Below, one piece after another: positions 9,401 through 18,500 of a DNA stretch of 64,000 bases. Positions within the stretch are counted from its first letter, which is position 1. Every line of letters begins with the position of its first letter. The position numbers and the translations under genes were made by a program. The notes below the pieces were generated by a model, which worked only from the letters and a program-made list of their open reading frames with translations, searched no databases and was not told the DNA's origin. The stretch is from an uncultured Prevotellaceae bacterium (lineage in GTDB: Bacteria; Bacteroidota; Bacteroidia; Bacteroidales; Bacteroidaceae), in the NCBI GenBank assembly GCA_902790625.1, contig CADASP010000012.1, positions 62,001 through 126,000 on the forward strand, written 5' to 3'.

Positions 9401-10079
9401 CGAGACCCTGCCCCAGCTGTTGGTGAATCCCGAGGCCGAGAAGACGCTGAAGGAGGGACAGCAGTATCTGCAGAAAGCCATCGACGAAGGCACGCTGCGC
9501 GTGAGGTCGTTGGTGCGGTTTGAGTCGGCCATTCGCCGTGGCAACGACATCGTGCTGACTGCCGACGGCCAGCTGTTGCCCATGTTGCGCAGCCAGAGTC
9601 CTTCGGGGCGTTTCCGTTGCCTGGCCGACTATTTCGATACGAAGCACCCCAGCCCCGTGGGCATGTTCGTCGTCACTGCCGACGCCACCACCCCTGATGC
9701 CAGCGATGCCGAGCGCCTAATGCGCCATGCCCTCTGCGCCCGTCTGGCCGAGGCAGGTGCCGAGTGGCTCCAGCAACAGTGCTATGGCGGCCAGCATGCC
9801 ATCCGTGCCGCCTTCGGCTATGCCTCCTGCCCCGACCACTCGCTCAAGCGCATCGTCTTCGACCGTTTGCAGGCCGAGCAACAGATGGGCATCACCCTCA
9901 CCGACCATTATTCCATACAGCCCTCCACCTCTGTCTGCGGTCTCTTCATCGCCCATCCCGAGGCGCGCTTCTTCACCTTGGGGCGCATCGACCGCACCCA
10001 GCTGGCCGACTACTGCCGCCGCCGTGGCATCAGCATCGACGAAGGAGAGCAGCTGCTGTCGAAATACTTGCAAGATTAA
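6477..10079 (+). CDS. metH: Cobalamin-dependent methionine synthase
   Basis: Transfers a methyl group from 5-methyl-THF via cobalamin to homocysteine. The 1200 residues contain all four modules. The homocysteine-binding domain (LDGAMGTKIQ near 17) has zinc ligands in GLNCSFG and GGCCGT. The pterin-binding domain starts near 355 (NIGERTNVAGS). The cobalamin domain has DVHDIGKNIVG near 762 (His is the lower Co ligand). The reactivation domain extends from about 960 (DWRMFLLFWGF, and AAFGYASCPDHSLK later). Two linker segments look inserted: residues ~639-663 are encoded by CAACGTT heptamers, and ~912-958 include a GC-rich element also found in menD. Both keep the frame and fall between domains. 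metF follows after 12 bases. Confidence 0.96.
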   Translation: MKQDANIRLALQRRILILDGAMGTKIQAMGLSEADFHRGRFHDWPVSLVGNNDVLSLTAPEAIAAIHRAYIDAGADIISTNTFSSNRISQHEYGCEGEARAMALAGAQLARRVADECADHHVWVAGSMGPTAKSLTLASDMSQPALRTVDFDTMAAAYEEQAEALLEGGADVLLLETCYDALNTKAALYAIQRLNERLNLQTPVMVSATINDRSGRLLTGQALEAFFISICHYPHLLSFGLNCSFGVADLRPFAEQMSARVPVYFSLHPNAGLPNEMGEYEELPAYTATHLRQMAEAGLLNIAGGCCGTDERHIRAISEALKGLTPRQPATPDQRLWLSGLDALCIPSLGEVTGASFMNIGERTNVAGSRKFARLIAAKSYDEALSVARHQIEGGASIIDINMDDAMLDSRQEMQIFGRYIANDPSVARAVLMIDSSDWPTVVAGLKNAQGKCIVNSISLKGGEADFVEKAHELRRLGAAVVVMAFDEEGQATTYERKIAISDRAYKLLTGIGFPPQDIIFDVNVLTVATGIKEHQTYAVDFIRAVEWIKHHLPLAKTSGGVSNLSFSFRGNNMVREAMHSVFLYHAVRKGLDMAIVNPAMLQVYDDIEPHLLRAVEDVILNTDDEATERLVGVSEELREKNVERSSPSATFNVQRSTFNVEERLTEALTKGISDHLADDVAEALAKYGRPLDVIEKPLMQAMKHIGQLFGQGKMFLPQVVKSAQVMKNAVALLQPYIDAADAADSRKEKPCVVLATANGDVHDIGKNIVGIVLACNGFEVVDLGVMVPGETILEATKKHRPVLVGVSGLITPSLKEMEKLCQLFQREGLRTPILVGGATTSAVHTAVKLAPLYDGLVLYGGDASQTSVLAKRMELDADAVAADVRSEQELLRTTYDEHHTQIVPYEEANEKAVAPSSHVFSVASDQLSSATHEQSMKDFVLGKTIESPSGAVGGAALLPLIDWRMFLLFWGFKGETLPQLLVNPEAEKTLKEGQQYLQKAIDEGTLRVRSLVRFESAIRRGNDIVLTADGQLLPMLRSQSPSGRFRCLADYFDTKHPSPVGMFVVTADATTPDASDAERLMRHALCARLAEAGAEWLQQQCYGGQHAIRAAFGYASCPDHSLKRIVFDRLQAEQQMGITLTDHYSIQPSTSVCGLFIAHPEARFFTLGRIDRTQLADYCRRRGISIDEGEQLLSKYLQD
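8400..8459 (+). repeat. CAACGTT heptamer tract inside metH
   Basis: Four perfect tandem CAACGTT units (8425-8452) plus a partial fifth, preceded by the inverted form AACGTTGAACGTT at 8400-8412. It encodes an in-frame linker between the pterin and cobalamin domains. Related CAACGTT/CAACGTC units occur near the 3' end of menF (37158-37185). Confidence 0.8.
9306..9344 (+). repeat. GC-rich dispersed element inside metH
   Basis: A 39-base segment starting AAAACTATAG and containing CCCCTCGGGGGCAG then a run of seven G. It matches the reverse complement of 36536-36574 inside menD at 35 of 39 positions. It is read in frame here, in the linker before the reactivation domain. Confidence 0.8.
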
Positions 10080-10091
10080 GTATAATATAGA

Positions 10092-11048
10092 ATGAAAGTC
10101 ATTGACATCCTTCGCACTGCGAAACGCCCGTTTGCCAGCTTCGAGTTGGTGCCGCCCCTGAAGGGCAGCGACGTGAGTCTGCTCTACCAGAGCATTGAGC
10201 CGCTGATGCAGTTTCAGCCGCCGTTTATCAATGTCACCTGTCATCGCGACGAGATAGAGTATGTGCCCAATGCCGACGGCACCTACACCAAGATGACGCT
10301 CGCCAAGCGTCCGGGCACGGTGGCCATCGTGGCCGCCATCATGCGCCGCTTCCCCCAGCTGGAGATAGTGCCCCACGTCATCTGTGGCGGTGCCTCGCGG
10401 TCGAAGGTGGAGAGCGAGCTGCTCGACCTGAACTTCTTAGGCATCCAGAACGTGGTGGCCCTGCGTGGCGATGCCCTGCCGGGACAGCGCTTCTTCATTG
10501 CCGAGAAGGATGGCTTCAGCCATAGCTCAGAGCTGGTTGACATGATTGGCAACCTGAACCGTGGCCGCTACCTCGACCCTACCGTCAAGGACGGCCTCGC
10601 CACCAATTTCTGCGTGGGCGTGGCCGCCTATCCTGAGAAGCACTACGAGGCCGCCAACCTGCACACCGACATCCAGTACTTGAAGCGGAAGGTGGAGGCT
10701 GGTGCCGACTATGTGGTCACGCAGATGTTCTTCGACAATGAGCAGTACTTCCATTTCGTCGACCAGTGTCGTGCGGCTGGCATCACCGTGCCCATCATTC
10801 CGGGGCTAAAGCCCATGTCGTCGAAGCGGCAGATAGACCTCTTGCCCCGTTCCTTCCACATCGACATCCCGCAGGAGCTGGTCGCCCTGATGCAGCAAGC
10901 GAAGACGGCCGAGGCCGCCTATCAGACAGGCATCGACTGGGCCGTCCGCCAGAGTCGCGAGCTGTTGGCGCACGGCGCTCCTGCCATCCACTACTACACC
11001 ATGGCCAAGACCGACAATGTCTGCCAGATTGTGAAGGCCGTGTTTTAG
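10092..11048 (+). CDS. metF: 5,10-methylenetetrahydrofolate reductase
   Basis: FAD enzyme that reduces 5,10-methylene-THF to 5-methyl-THF, the methyl donor used by MetH. It is 318 residues long, the usual bacterial size. The family start FASFELVPPLKG carries the catalytic Glu. Other landmarks are VTCHRDE (~50), HVICGG (~96), LGIQNVVALRGD (~117), GVAAYPEKH (~177) and the C-terminal ADYVVTQMFFDNEQYFHFVD segment. It lies 12 bases after metH on the same strand, so the two consecutive steps of methionine synthesis are almost surely cotranscribed. It ends in front of a large inverted repeat. Confidence 0.97.
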   Translation: MKVIDILRTAKRPFASFELVPPLKGSDVSLLYQSIEPLMQFQPPFINVTCHRDEIEYVPNADGTYTKMTLAKRPGTVAIVAAIMRRFPQLEIVPHVICGGASRSKVESELLDLNFLGIQNVVALRGDALPGQRFFIAEKDGFSHSSELVDMIGNLNRGRYLDPTVKDGLATNFCVGVAAYPEKHYEAANLHTDIQYLKRKVEAGADYVVTQMFFDNEQYFHFVDQCRAAGITVPIIPGLKPMSSKRQIDLLPRSFHIDIPQELVALMQQAKTAEAAYQTGIDWAVRQSRELLAHGAPAIHYYTMAKTDNVCQIVKAVF

Positions 11049-11055
11049 CATGAGT

Positions 11056-11117
11056 GGTTGTGGTGATACCACAACAAACGGAACACTTGTCCTGTCTGTT
11101 GTGGTATCACCACAACC
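11056..11117. repeat. Paired palindromic elements forming a 21-bp inverted repeat
   Basis: The arms 11056-11076 and 11097-11117 are exact complements, and each arm is itself a palindrome (TTGTGGT-GAT-ACCACAA). This equals two head-to-head copies of the element at 4000-4018. It lies between convergent metF and the GH5 gene and may also act as a terminator. Confidence 0.75.
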
Positions 11118-11157
11118 GCTGCTGTCAGAATTTCGATAAGCCCCGCAGGCTTGTCGC

Positions 11158-12288
11158 TTATTTGCTCATCAGCAGGTCCACCAGCGGCTTGTCTTTGAAG
11201 GCGTGCTTCTGCTGGTCCCAGAAGCCGAAGTCGGCATCGTAGCACCAGGTGGTCCAGGCGATGTTGTTCTCCTTGAACACGGTCAGCATGTCCTTCGTCC
11301 ACTTGTAGGCCAGCTCACGGTCGACGGGTTCATAGACGCCCCACTCGCCGCAGAACAGCTGCAGACCGTACTTCTTGGCGGCCTCGATGGCATCCTTGAA
11401 GTCGGCGCGAATCTTGTCGATGTTCCACTCCTGCGTCGTGAATGGCTCCAGCATCGGCTTCAGCGAGTCGGAGGCGGCCTCATAGTCCTCCTTCGACACG
11501 AGGATGCCGGGATAGTTCACCTTGCCCGTGTATTTGCCAAGGGGTGTCCACCAGGCTCCGTAGTGCGTCAGAATCATCGGGTTGTAGTAGTGAAACGAGA
11601 GGATGATGTTCTTGTCGCCCTCGGGCACCGTCAGGTACTTGATGGTCTCATAGCTCTGCCACATGTTGCTGCCGATGACGAGTGTTCGCTGCGGCTCGCG
11701 CTCGCGCAGTGCCTTGTGCACCTTGAGGATGAGCTTGTTCCACTGCTCGTGCTCCTCGGCCACCGGCTCGTTCATGAACTCGTAGGCCACGGAGTCGCAG
11801 CTGTAGCCCTTCAGCACGTCGCTCAGCTGATACCACATGTTGATGAGGTCCTGCTGTGCCTTCTCCGAGGTGAACAGCGTGTTGGCGCTGCTGCCACCCT
11901 CGTTCACGGCGTTGAAATAGTGCGAGCGGATGATGTGCAGGTCTACGATGGTGCGCAGGTGGTGCTTCTCGGCCCAGTTGATGGCGTTGGTCATCAGTTG
12001 CCAAGCCTCGGGCAGCTTGTTGCCGTCCTCGTCCCAGAACTGCACCTCGTCGATGGGCAGGCGCACGAAGTCGAAGCCCAGCGAGTCGAGGCGGGCAAAG
12101 TCGTCCTCTTGGATGTGCAGCTGGCGGGTCTCTCCGCGCTCCTCGCTCTGCGAGAGCCAGTGGCTCACGTTGGTGCCACGTTCAATCTTGAAGTTGTTCA
12201 CTCCGACGTCAGTCGTTTTCTTGCTCGTGCAGGCCGTCAGGGCCAGCAGCGTCGTGGCAGCGAGTGCCAGCGAAAGAATCTTTCTCAT
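11158..12288 (-). CDS. GH5-type glucanase/cellulase lipoprotein
   Basis: Predicted secreted glycoside hydrolase of 376 residues. The signal peptide ends in a lipobox (LLALTACTS, Cys near 20), so it is probably membrane-anchored. The fold shows GH5 landmarks: FDFVRLPID (~73), the acid/base in VAYEFMNEPVAEEH (~165) and the nucleophile Glu in LQLFCGEWGVY near 312. A conserved HYYNP segment lies between them. The substrate is likely a beta-1,4- or beta-1,3-glucan but cannot be fixed from sequence. It lies 50 bases downstream of the GH13 gene on the same strand, so the two are probably cotranscribed. No SusC/SusD-type genes are adjacent. Confidence 0.88.
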   Translation of the reverse strand: MRKILSLALAATTLLALTACTSKKTTDVGVNNFKIERGTNVSHWLSQSEERGETRQLHIQEDDFARLDSLGFDFVRLPIDEVQFWDEDGNKLPEAWQLMTNAINWAEKHHLRTIVDLHIIRSHYFNAVNEGGSSANTLFTSEKAQQDLINMWYQLSDVLKGYSCDSVAYEFMNEPVAEEHEQWNKLILKVHKALREREPQRTLVIGSNMWQSYETIKYLTVPEGDKNIILSFHYYNPMILTHYGAWWTPLGKYTGKVNYPGILVSKEDYEAASDSLKPMLEPFTTQEWNIDKIRADFKDAIEAAKKYGLQLFCGEWGVYEPVDRELAYKWTKDMLTVFKENNIAWTTWCYDADFGFWDQQKHAFKDKPLVDLLMSK

Positions 12289-12338
12289 GTTGTTTTTAGT
12301 GTTAGTGAAACCTGTTGTGTGTTATGATGTTGTCTTCA

Positions 12339-14084
12339 TTACCTCACCAGTTTTACGATGGCGTAGGAGGTGGGAGGTATGTGTACCGTCATCTTGCCGC
12401 TGCTCTTGTCGTAGTTGATGGGGAACTTGTCGCCAGCGAGGAGGTTCGTGCGACTGTACTTCACGTTGATGTTGAACGTGGCGATGGAAGCATCGGCCTT
12501 GGGGTTGAGCAATACCAAAACCACGTTTTTGCCGGCAGCACGGGCATAGACGAAGGGGTAGGACGATGGCGAATCCTGACTGGGATAGAGGGGCACGAAC
12601 TCGGCGTAGTTGGCGAGTGCAGGTTCCGAGTGGTGCAGGGCGATGAGGCGCCGTGTCCTGTTGAGCAGCGACTGCTGGTTGTTCTCCTGTGCCTCCACGT
12701 TGGGAGCGTCGGGTGCGGGGTCAACGGGCAGGTAGAGCTTCGCGGCATCGCCCGTTGAGAATCCCAGGTTCTTGCCGCTGGTCCACTGCATCGGCGTGCG
12801 GGCCCCGTTGCGTGGCTGATAGGCACCCTCCACCTGCGGCCAGTCGTTGGGCAGCTGGCGCATGCCTATCTCGTTGCCATAATAGAGGAAGGGAACGCCC
12901 GGCATGGTGAAGCCGAAGGCATAGATGATTTCCAGCTCTTTGTCGGTGCGCCTATTGGCTAAGCGGGCATTGTCGTGGTTGCCCAGTGGCAGACTGATGT
13001 AGCCCTTGCCCACGGTCTTGCGATATTGGTCCATGTAGCTGGCGAGGAAGTCTTTGATGTCGCCCTGGCCCTCGGCATCAAAGTAGCTGTGCCCCTCGCT
13101 CACGCCGTTCAGTATGCGCCAGCTCTCCTTCTGGAACAGGTCGTTGTAGCCTCGGAACCAGTGGAAGAAGTCTACGTGGAAGCAGTTGTCGAGTGCGTCG
13201 GCAGGGTACGACCACTCGGCCACCATGAATCCCTTCGGGTATTCTTTCTCCAGCAGTTGGCGTATCTCGCGCCAGAACAGTTTCGTCTCGTTCTCGTTGG
13301 TGTTGTAGAACTGCTCGTTGCCCCTCATGCGCCGTGTCTTCACCAATGCCCCCGCCATGTCGGCGCGGAAGCCGTCGGCACCCATGTCCATCCAGAAGCG
13401 CAGCACCTGCTTCAGGTCTTCGCGCATGGCCATCACGTCGGGGTGGTTGGTGGGCAGCTGCCATTTCTGTGCCGGGTCGGGGTTGGCGAAGCCGAAGTTC
13501 AGCGCTGGCTGGCACCAGTAGAAGTTGCGCATGAACTGCCCATTGCGCTGGCCGTAGCCCTTGATGAACTGTCCGGCAAACTCCTGTGGGGGGTCCACCC
13601 AGTTGGTCTCCGTCCAGATGTAGTAGTTGGAGTATTTGTTCGGCTCCTGTCGTTGCGAAGCCACAAACCACGGATGGTCGATGGCGGTGTAGCTGACCAC
13701 ATAGTCGAAGATGACGTGCAAGCCGCGCTTGTGGGCCTCGTCGAAGAGCCGGCGTGCGTCGTCGTTGGTGCCATAGCGGGGCGCAATCTTGTAGTAGTCG
13801 CGGATGTCGTAGCCCGCATCGTGGAAGGGCGAGTCGAAGAAGGGGTTCAGCCAGATGGCGTCCACGCCGAGGCTCTTCACATAGTCGAGCTTGCTGATGA
13901 TGCCCTGCAGGTCGCCGATGCCGTCGCCATCGGAGTCGCAGAACGTCTGCGGATAGATTTGGTAGAACACTGCGTTCCGCGCCCAGTCGGGGACTTTCGG
14001 AATCTCATACTTTCCAGTGATGGTCTGCGCCTGCATGGTCAACGCGCTCGCCATGGCCAAGAGGCAAATAGTCTTTTTCTTCAT
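12339..14084 (-). CDS. Secreted GH13 alpha-amylase family enzyme
   Basis: Retaining alpha-glucan hydrolase of 581 residues with a cleavable signal peptide (MKKKTICLLAMASALTMQAQ). It starts at the second Met of the frame, which gives a proper signal peptide. GH13 landmarks: AVFYQIYPQTFCDSDGDGIGD (~42), the nucleophile Asp in GADGFRADMAG (~240), the acid Glu in FMVAEWSYP (~290), and HD in LPLGNHDNARL (~365). Conserved region I is unusual: it reads DYVVSYTAIDHPW where most relatives have D-x-V-x-N-H, so the conserved His is Tyr. The ordering is otherwise like oligo-1,6-glucosidase or neopullulanase-type enzymes. A beta-sandwich domain follows the barrel. Confidence 0.92.
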   Translation of the reverse strand: MKKKTICLLAMASALTMQAQTITGKYEIPKVPDWARNAVFYQIYPQTFCDSDGDGIGDLQGIISKLDYVKSLGVDAIWLNPFFDSPFHDAGYDIRDYYKIAPRYGTNDDARRLFDEAHKRGLHVIFDYVVSYTAIDHPWFVASQRQEPNKYSNYYIWTETNWVDPPQEFAGQFIKGYGQRNGQFMRNFYWCQPALNFGFANPDPAQKWQLPTNHPDVMAMREDLKQVLRFWMDMGADGFRADMAGALVKTRRMRGNEQFYNTNENETKLFWREIRQLLEKEYPKGFMVAEWSYPADALDNCFHVDFFHWFRGYNDLFQKESWRILNGVSEGHSYFDAEGQGDIKDFLASYMDQYRKTVGKGYISLPLGNHDNARLANRRTDKELEIIYAFGFTMPGVPFLYYGNEIGMRQLPNDWPQVEGAYQPRNGARTPMQWTSGKNLGFSTGDAAKLYLPVDPAPDAPNVEAQENNQQSLLNRTRRLIALHHSEPALANYAEFVPLYPSQDSPSSYPFVYARAAGKNVVLVLLNPKADASIATFNINVKYSRTNLLAGDKFPINYDKSSGKMTVHIPPTSYAIVKLVR

Positions 14085-14261
14085 GTCAGATGATGTCTTT
14101 TTGTTCAATAGTTAGTATCCTAATCCCACATAGCTGTGCGCTGCAAGGCGGATGTCGAAGACGGGTCAGGAGTCTTCTTAGATTGTTGGTCATATATTTA
14201 ATTAATGTGTTAAGTTTAGGTTTTCTGCTGCCCTATGCCGGGGCGTAATGAATCATCGATG

Positions 14262-14269
14262 CAAATTTA
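14262..14269 (-). promoter_or_regulatory. Possible -7 box for the amylase/GH5 unit (TAAATTTG)
   Basis: Minus-strand TAAATTTG matches TAnnTTTG about 177 bases before the amylase start. There is no -33 TTG at standard spacing, so this is tentative. It would give a long leader. Confidence 0.3.
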
Positions 14270-14406
14270 CGAATTATTGCCAACATTCATCGCCGTATGG
14301 CCCACAATTCTGAGGGCCGATATGTTTTTTTAACGTTTCAGGGACTCCTTTGTTACCTTGAATGCTGAGCAAAAACAAATAATCGCGGCTCATTCACGGT
14401 CATTTG

Positions 14407-14448
14407 CGTTACGCCGTAGGCAATTATGTTTATGTCTGCGACGCAACG
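14407..14448. repeat. Hairpin repeat, copy 1
   Basis: CGTT-ACGCCGTAGGC, an A/T loop, then GTCTGCGACGC-AACG. The arms pair with GC and GU pairs in the plus-sense RNA. It is one of eight copies flanking the BspA-like gene. Confidence 0.65.
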
Positions 14449-14660
14449 TGTAAACATATCTACGCTTCGCGACTTGGAAAAAACCAAATAAAACACGAAA
14501 AAACCAAATAAAACCACGCTTGATGTTTCCTCCCGCTGTTTTTTCTGGTTTTATTTGGTTTTATTTTGTTTTTTCAAGTCCGCCCTGCGGTAAGAACGAC
14601 ATAAGTATTATTTCGGCTATTCTTGCGTCCCGTTGGTAGCAAGCGGCAAGGCCGAGCGCA

Positions 14661-14702
14661 CGTTACGCCGTAGGCAAATATTTTTATGTCTGCGACGCAA
14701 CG
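14661..14702. repeat. Hairpin repeat, copy 2
   Basis: Same arms as copy 1 with loop AAATATTTTTAT. It is followed by CGCGAATATCCGTGAATG, also seen after copy 4. Confidence 0.7.
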
Positions 14703-14743
14703 CGAATATCCGTGAATGACACGCGAATGGCCCGTGAATAATA

Positions 14744-14819
14744 TCAAGGTACGGTTGAACATTGGTGGCGTTGTTTGAAAACTTCAGACGGCTTCACCGT
14801 CTTTTCAACCGTACCTTGA
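14744..14819. repeat. 16-bp inverted repeat of the GGTTGAA/TTCAACC family
   Basis: The arms 14744-14759 and 14804-14819 are perfect complements. The interior contains GACGGCTTCACCGTC. Related sequence occurs at 21444-21485 and 56562-56822. Confidence 0.7.
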
Positions 14820-14858
14820 ATAGTATTTTGGCGCAGCATTCATGCACATTCGTGAGCC

Positions 14859-14928
14859 ATTCATGCACATTCGTGTAGCGTCGCAGACAAAAAAGTTTGC
14901 CTACGGCGTAACACGAATGTGCATGAAT
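14859..14928. repeat. Hairpin repeat, copy 3, inside an 18-bp inverted repeat
   Basis: The outer arms 14859-14876 and 14911-14928 are perfect complements (ATTCATGCACATTCGTGT). The inner part is the reverse orientation of the hairpin core, GCGTCGCAGAC at 14878-14888 and GCCTACGGCGTAAC at 14899-14912. Confidence 0.75.
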
Positions 14929-15051
14929 GAAGCACGAATGAATCTTGAATATTTTTTTGTGCGCAGCATTCATGCACTTCGTGACCGACCGAGCGGATGT
15001 TCCGCAAAATTAAAATTTACGGCTCATTCACGTTTCATTCACGGTCATTCA

Positions 15052-15093
15052 CGTTACGCCGTAGGCAAATATTTTTATGTCTGCGACGCAACG
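15052..15093. repeat. Hairpin repeat, copy 4
   Basis: The core is identical to copy 2 (GTTACGCCGTAGGC, A/T loop, GTCTGCGACGC). It is flanked by CATTCACG and CGTGAATG half-palindromes. Confidence 0.7.
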
Positions 15094-15150
15094 CGAATAT
15101 CCGTTTATGGCACGCGAATGACCCGTGAATGCTTCGCGACGTTCTTCTAC

Positions 15151-15280
15151 GCGGTAGCAAATTCTTCATTCTTCACTCTTCATTCTTCATTTAACCGCGC
15201 GGTAGCAAATTCTTCATTCTTCACTCTTCATTCTTCATTTAACCGCGCGGTAGCAAATTCTTCATTCTTCACTTAAAGAG
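15151..15280. repeat. 48-bp tandem repeat (about 2.7 units)
   Basis: Units start at 15151, 15199 and 15247. Each begins GCGGTAGCAAATTCTTCATT and continues with TTC-rich heptamers. The last is truncated. The unit shares its GGTAGCAAATTCTTCATT core with the element ends at 23914 and 25384. Confidence 0.8.
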
Positions 15281-15403
15281 ACTCTTCACTTTTCATTTGT
15301 CTATTTCGCGCACGAATTTGTCTATTTTGAACAAAATGACTTCAAAACAGACAAAAGTCGAAAATTTTCCGCGAAAAAGCGAGGCCAATCCAAAAACTTA
15401 TCG

Positions 15404-15411
15404 TAATTTTG
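15404..15411 (+). promoter_or_regulatory. Possible -7 box for the BspA-like gene (TAATTTTG)
   Basis: TAATTTTG fits TAnnTTTG and lies 104 bases before the ATG. No -33 TTG at standard spacing was found. Confidence 0.45.
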
Positions 15412-15514
15412 TAGCACCAACTTGGCTTGCTTGGCGGCATCGAAGCCGTCCACACCCAAGGCGGGCCACCGCGCATGCACCGTATAGCAACTAACTTAAA
15501 TAAACAATTTCAAT

Positions 15515-18500
15515 ATGAGACAGATTAAATTATTATTGGCCGCAATGGTGACGGCCTTTGTGTTTACAGCGGGAGCGTGGGCACAAGTATACCACTATCA
15601 GCAGTATGCCGTGCTCGACGGCAACACCCTGACCTTCTATAACGACAACATGAGCGACTATCACACAGGCACTGTGTATAGCCTGAATTCTGGCAGCAGC
15701 AGCCCCGGATGGAGTAGCAATGCTAATGTTTCATCTATTACTAAAGTTGTATTTAACTCATCTTTCGATAGTGCCCGGCCATCGTCTTGTCATGCCTGGT
15801 TCAGTCGGATGAACAATCTCACAACCATCCAGAATATCGAGTATCTCCATACAGATGAGGTGACCGACATGGCTTACATGTTCAATTTTTGCAGAAATCT
15901 GACGAGCCTCAATTTGAGCGGGTTCAACACGCAGAATGTGACCACCATGGCCAGAATGTTCTATGAGTGCAATAAACTGGAGAGCCTCAACGTGAGCGGG
16001 AGCGGGTTCAACACGCAGAACGTGACCAGCATGAGTGAGATGTTCTATAATTGCTACAAACTGACGAGCCTCAATTTATTCGGGTTCGACACGCAGAACG
16101 TGACCAACATGAGTTCCATGTTCTATTATTGCACAGATCTGACGAGCCTCTATGTGGATGAGTCGTTCAACACGGCGAATGTGGTCAACATGAGTGACAT
16201 GTTCCGTAAATGCTCCAAACTGACGAGTCTCGACGTGAGCGGGTTCAACACGGCGAAGGTGACCAACATGAGTGAAATGTTCAATGGTTGCAGCAAGCTG
16301 ACGAGCCTCGATGTGAGCAACTTCAATACGGCGAAGGTGACCAACATGAGTTCCATGTTCAGTTCTTGCTCCGATCTGGAGAGCCTCGACGTGAGTGGGT
16401 TCAGCACCGAGGAGGTGACCAACATGAGCAATATGTTTTATGGTTGCAGCAAACTGACGAGCCTCGACGTGAGCAGGTTCAACACGGCGAAGGTGACCGA
16501 CATGAGTGGCATGTTCATGATTTGCCCTGGCCTGACGAGCCTCAACCTGAGCAATTTCACCTTTAGTACTACGTCTACGTCGACAGGCATGCTCTTTTTA
16601 TGCAGCGGCCTGAAGAAGCTCGCCATCTCCGCCACGGCCAACAATCTTGCTGATGGAGCCTGCGAAGGCGTGGGTACCGAAGAAGCCCCCTGTGAACTCA
16701 TTTATCCCGAAGGCTTCACCACAGGCGCCACACCCGATGCCAACGGTGTCTACCAATGGAAGACCGGCTACTTCAAGGAGTCAGCCCCAGAGCCACATGT
16801 AGTGCTCTCCACCGACCATAAGACCCTGACGTTCTGCTATGATAATAATCCATTCAGTGGCATCTTCTATGAACTGAACACAGGAAGCAACACCCCTGGA
16901 TGGTACAACTACCGCACATCTGTTGAGAGCGTCGTGTTCGACACCTCGTTTGCTGATGCCCGCCCCACCAGCTGCTACAAATGGTTCTCGGGCATGAGTA
17001 ATCTCGCTTCCATAACGGGAATTGAACATCTCAACACGGATGAAGTGACAACCATGTGCCAAATGTTCAACGGTTGCTCCAGCCTGACGAACCTCGACGT
17101 GAGCGGGTTCAACACGGCGAATGTGACCAAAATGAATTACATGTTCTCTGGTTGCTCCAGCCTGACGAGCCTCGATGTGAGCCATTTCGACACCTCCAAG
17201 GTGGTTGATATGAATAGCATGTTCAACGATTGCTCTAACCTGACGAGCCTCGATGTGAGCGGGTTCAACACGGCGAGCGTGACCATAATGAATAGCATGT
17301 TCAGATCTTGCTCTAACCTGACGAGCCTCGATGTGAGCCATTTCGACACCTCCAAGGTGATTAATATGAATAGCATGTTCAGAGCATGCTCCAGCTTGAC
17401 GAGCCTCGATGTGAGCCATTTCGACACCTCCAAGGTGATTGACATGAATACCATGATTGCAGGTTGCTCCCATCTGGCGAACCTTGACCTGAGAAGCTTC
17501 AGTATTCCTCACAATAATACAAGCCTATTACTGAATGGTTGCAGCGGTCTGCAGGTGCTCGCCATCCCTTCTTCGGCAAGCTATATCTCTAATGGCGCCT
17601 GCTCTGGCGTGGGCACGACGGAGAATCCATGTGCGCTCATCGTCCCCGATGGCTTCTCAACCCCATCGGGCGATACTTTCACTTGGAAGTCGGGCACATT
17701 TAAAAAGTACGTGCCAGAAGCTTATGCCGTGCTATCCAATAGCAACAAGACTTTGACGTTCTACTTTGACGATCAGAAATCATCACGACAAGGCATTGGC
17801 CTCAACACAGAAAGTGCTAACCCAGGATGGTACAACTATCGCGCTTCTGTTACGAGCGTCGTTTTCGATCCCTCGTTCGTCTTTGCCCGCCCCACCAGCT
17901 GCTATAGATGGTTCTTTGGCATGAGCAATCTCACATCCATCACCGGCATTGGGAATCTCAAGACGGATGAAGTGACCAACATGTTTGGCATGTTCAACGG
18001 TTGCTCCAGCTTGGAGAGCCTCAACGTGAGCGGGTTCAACACGGCGAATGTGACCGACATGAGTGGCATGTTCAACGCTTGCTCTAATCTGGAGAGCCTT
18101 GATGTGAGCAGATTCAACACGTCAAAGGTGACCAACATGGCTTCGATGTTCAACAGTTGCTCCAGCCTGACCAGCCTCAACGTGAGTGGGTTCAACACGG
18201 CGAATGTGACCAACATGAGTGGCATGTTCAACGCTTGCTCTAATCTGGAGAGCCTTGATGTGAGCGAGTTCAACACGGCGAAGGTGACCAACATGAGTTT
18301 TATGTTCTACGCTTGCTCTAATCTGACGAGCCTTGATGTAAGTGGGTTCAACACGGCGAAGGTGACCGATATGACTTCGATGTTCAAGGGTTGCTCCAGC
18401 CTGACGAGCCTCGATGTAAGCGGGTTCAACACGGCGAAGATGCCCAACATGACTTCGATGTTCGAGGGTTGCTCCAGCCTGACGAGCCTCGATGTAAGCG

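Larger units (their letters stand above)
14085..15514. other. Non-coding, repeat-rich stretch between the amylase and BspA-like genes
   Basis: About 1.4 kb with no convincing gene. It holds a possible amylase leader (14085-14270), four copies of a hairpin repeat (GTTACGCCGTAGGC paired with GTCTGCGACGC), a GGTTGAA-type inverted repeat, 48-bp tandem repeats and a possible -7 box before the BspA-like gene. The open frame at 14842-15276 only translates repeats. Confidence 0.7.

Noticed and set aside
11158..14084. A polysaccharide utilisation locus around the GH5 and GH13 genes
   Set aside because: No SusC/SusD-type genes, sensor or anti-sigma regulator are adjacent, so only a two-gene unit can be claimed.
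14842..15276. 144-codon frame in the repeat region
   Set aside because: It translates hairpin and heptamer repeats only, with no start signal or conserved product.
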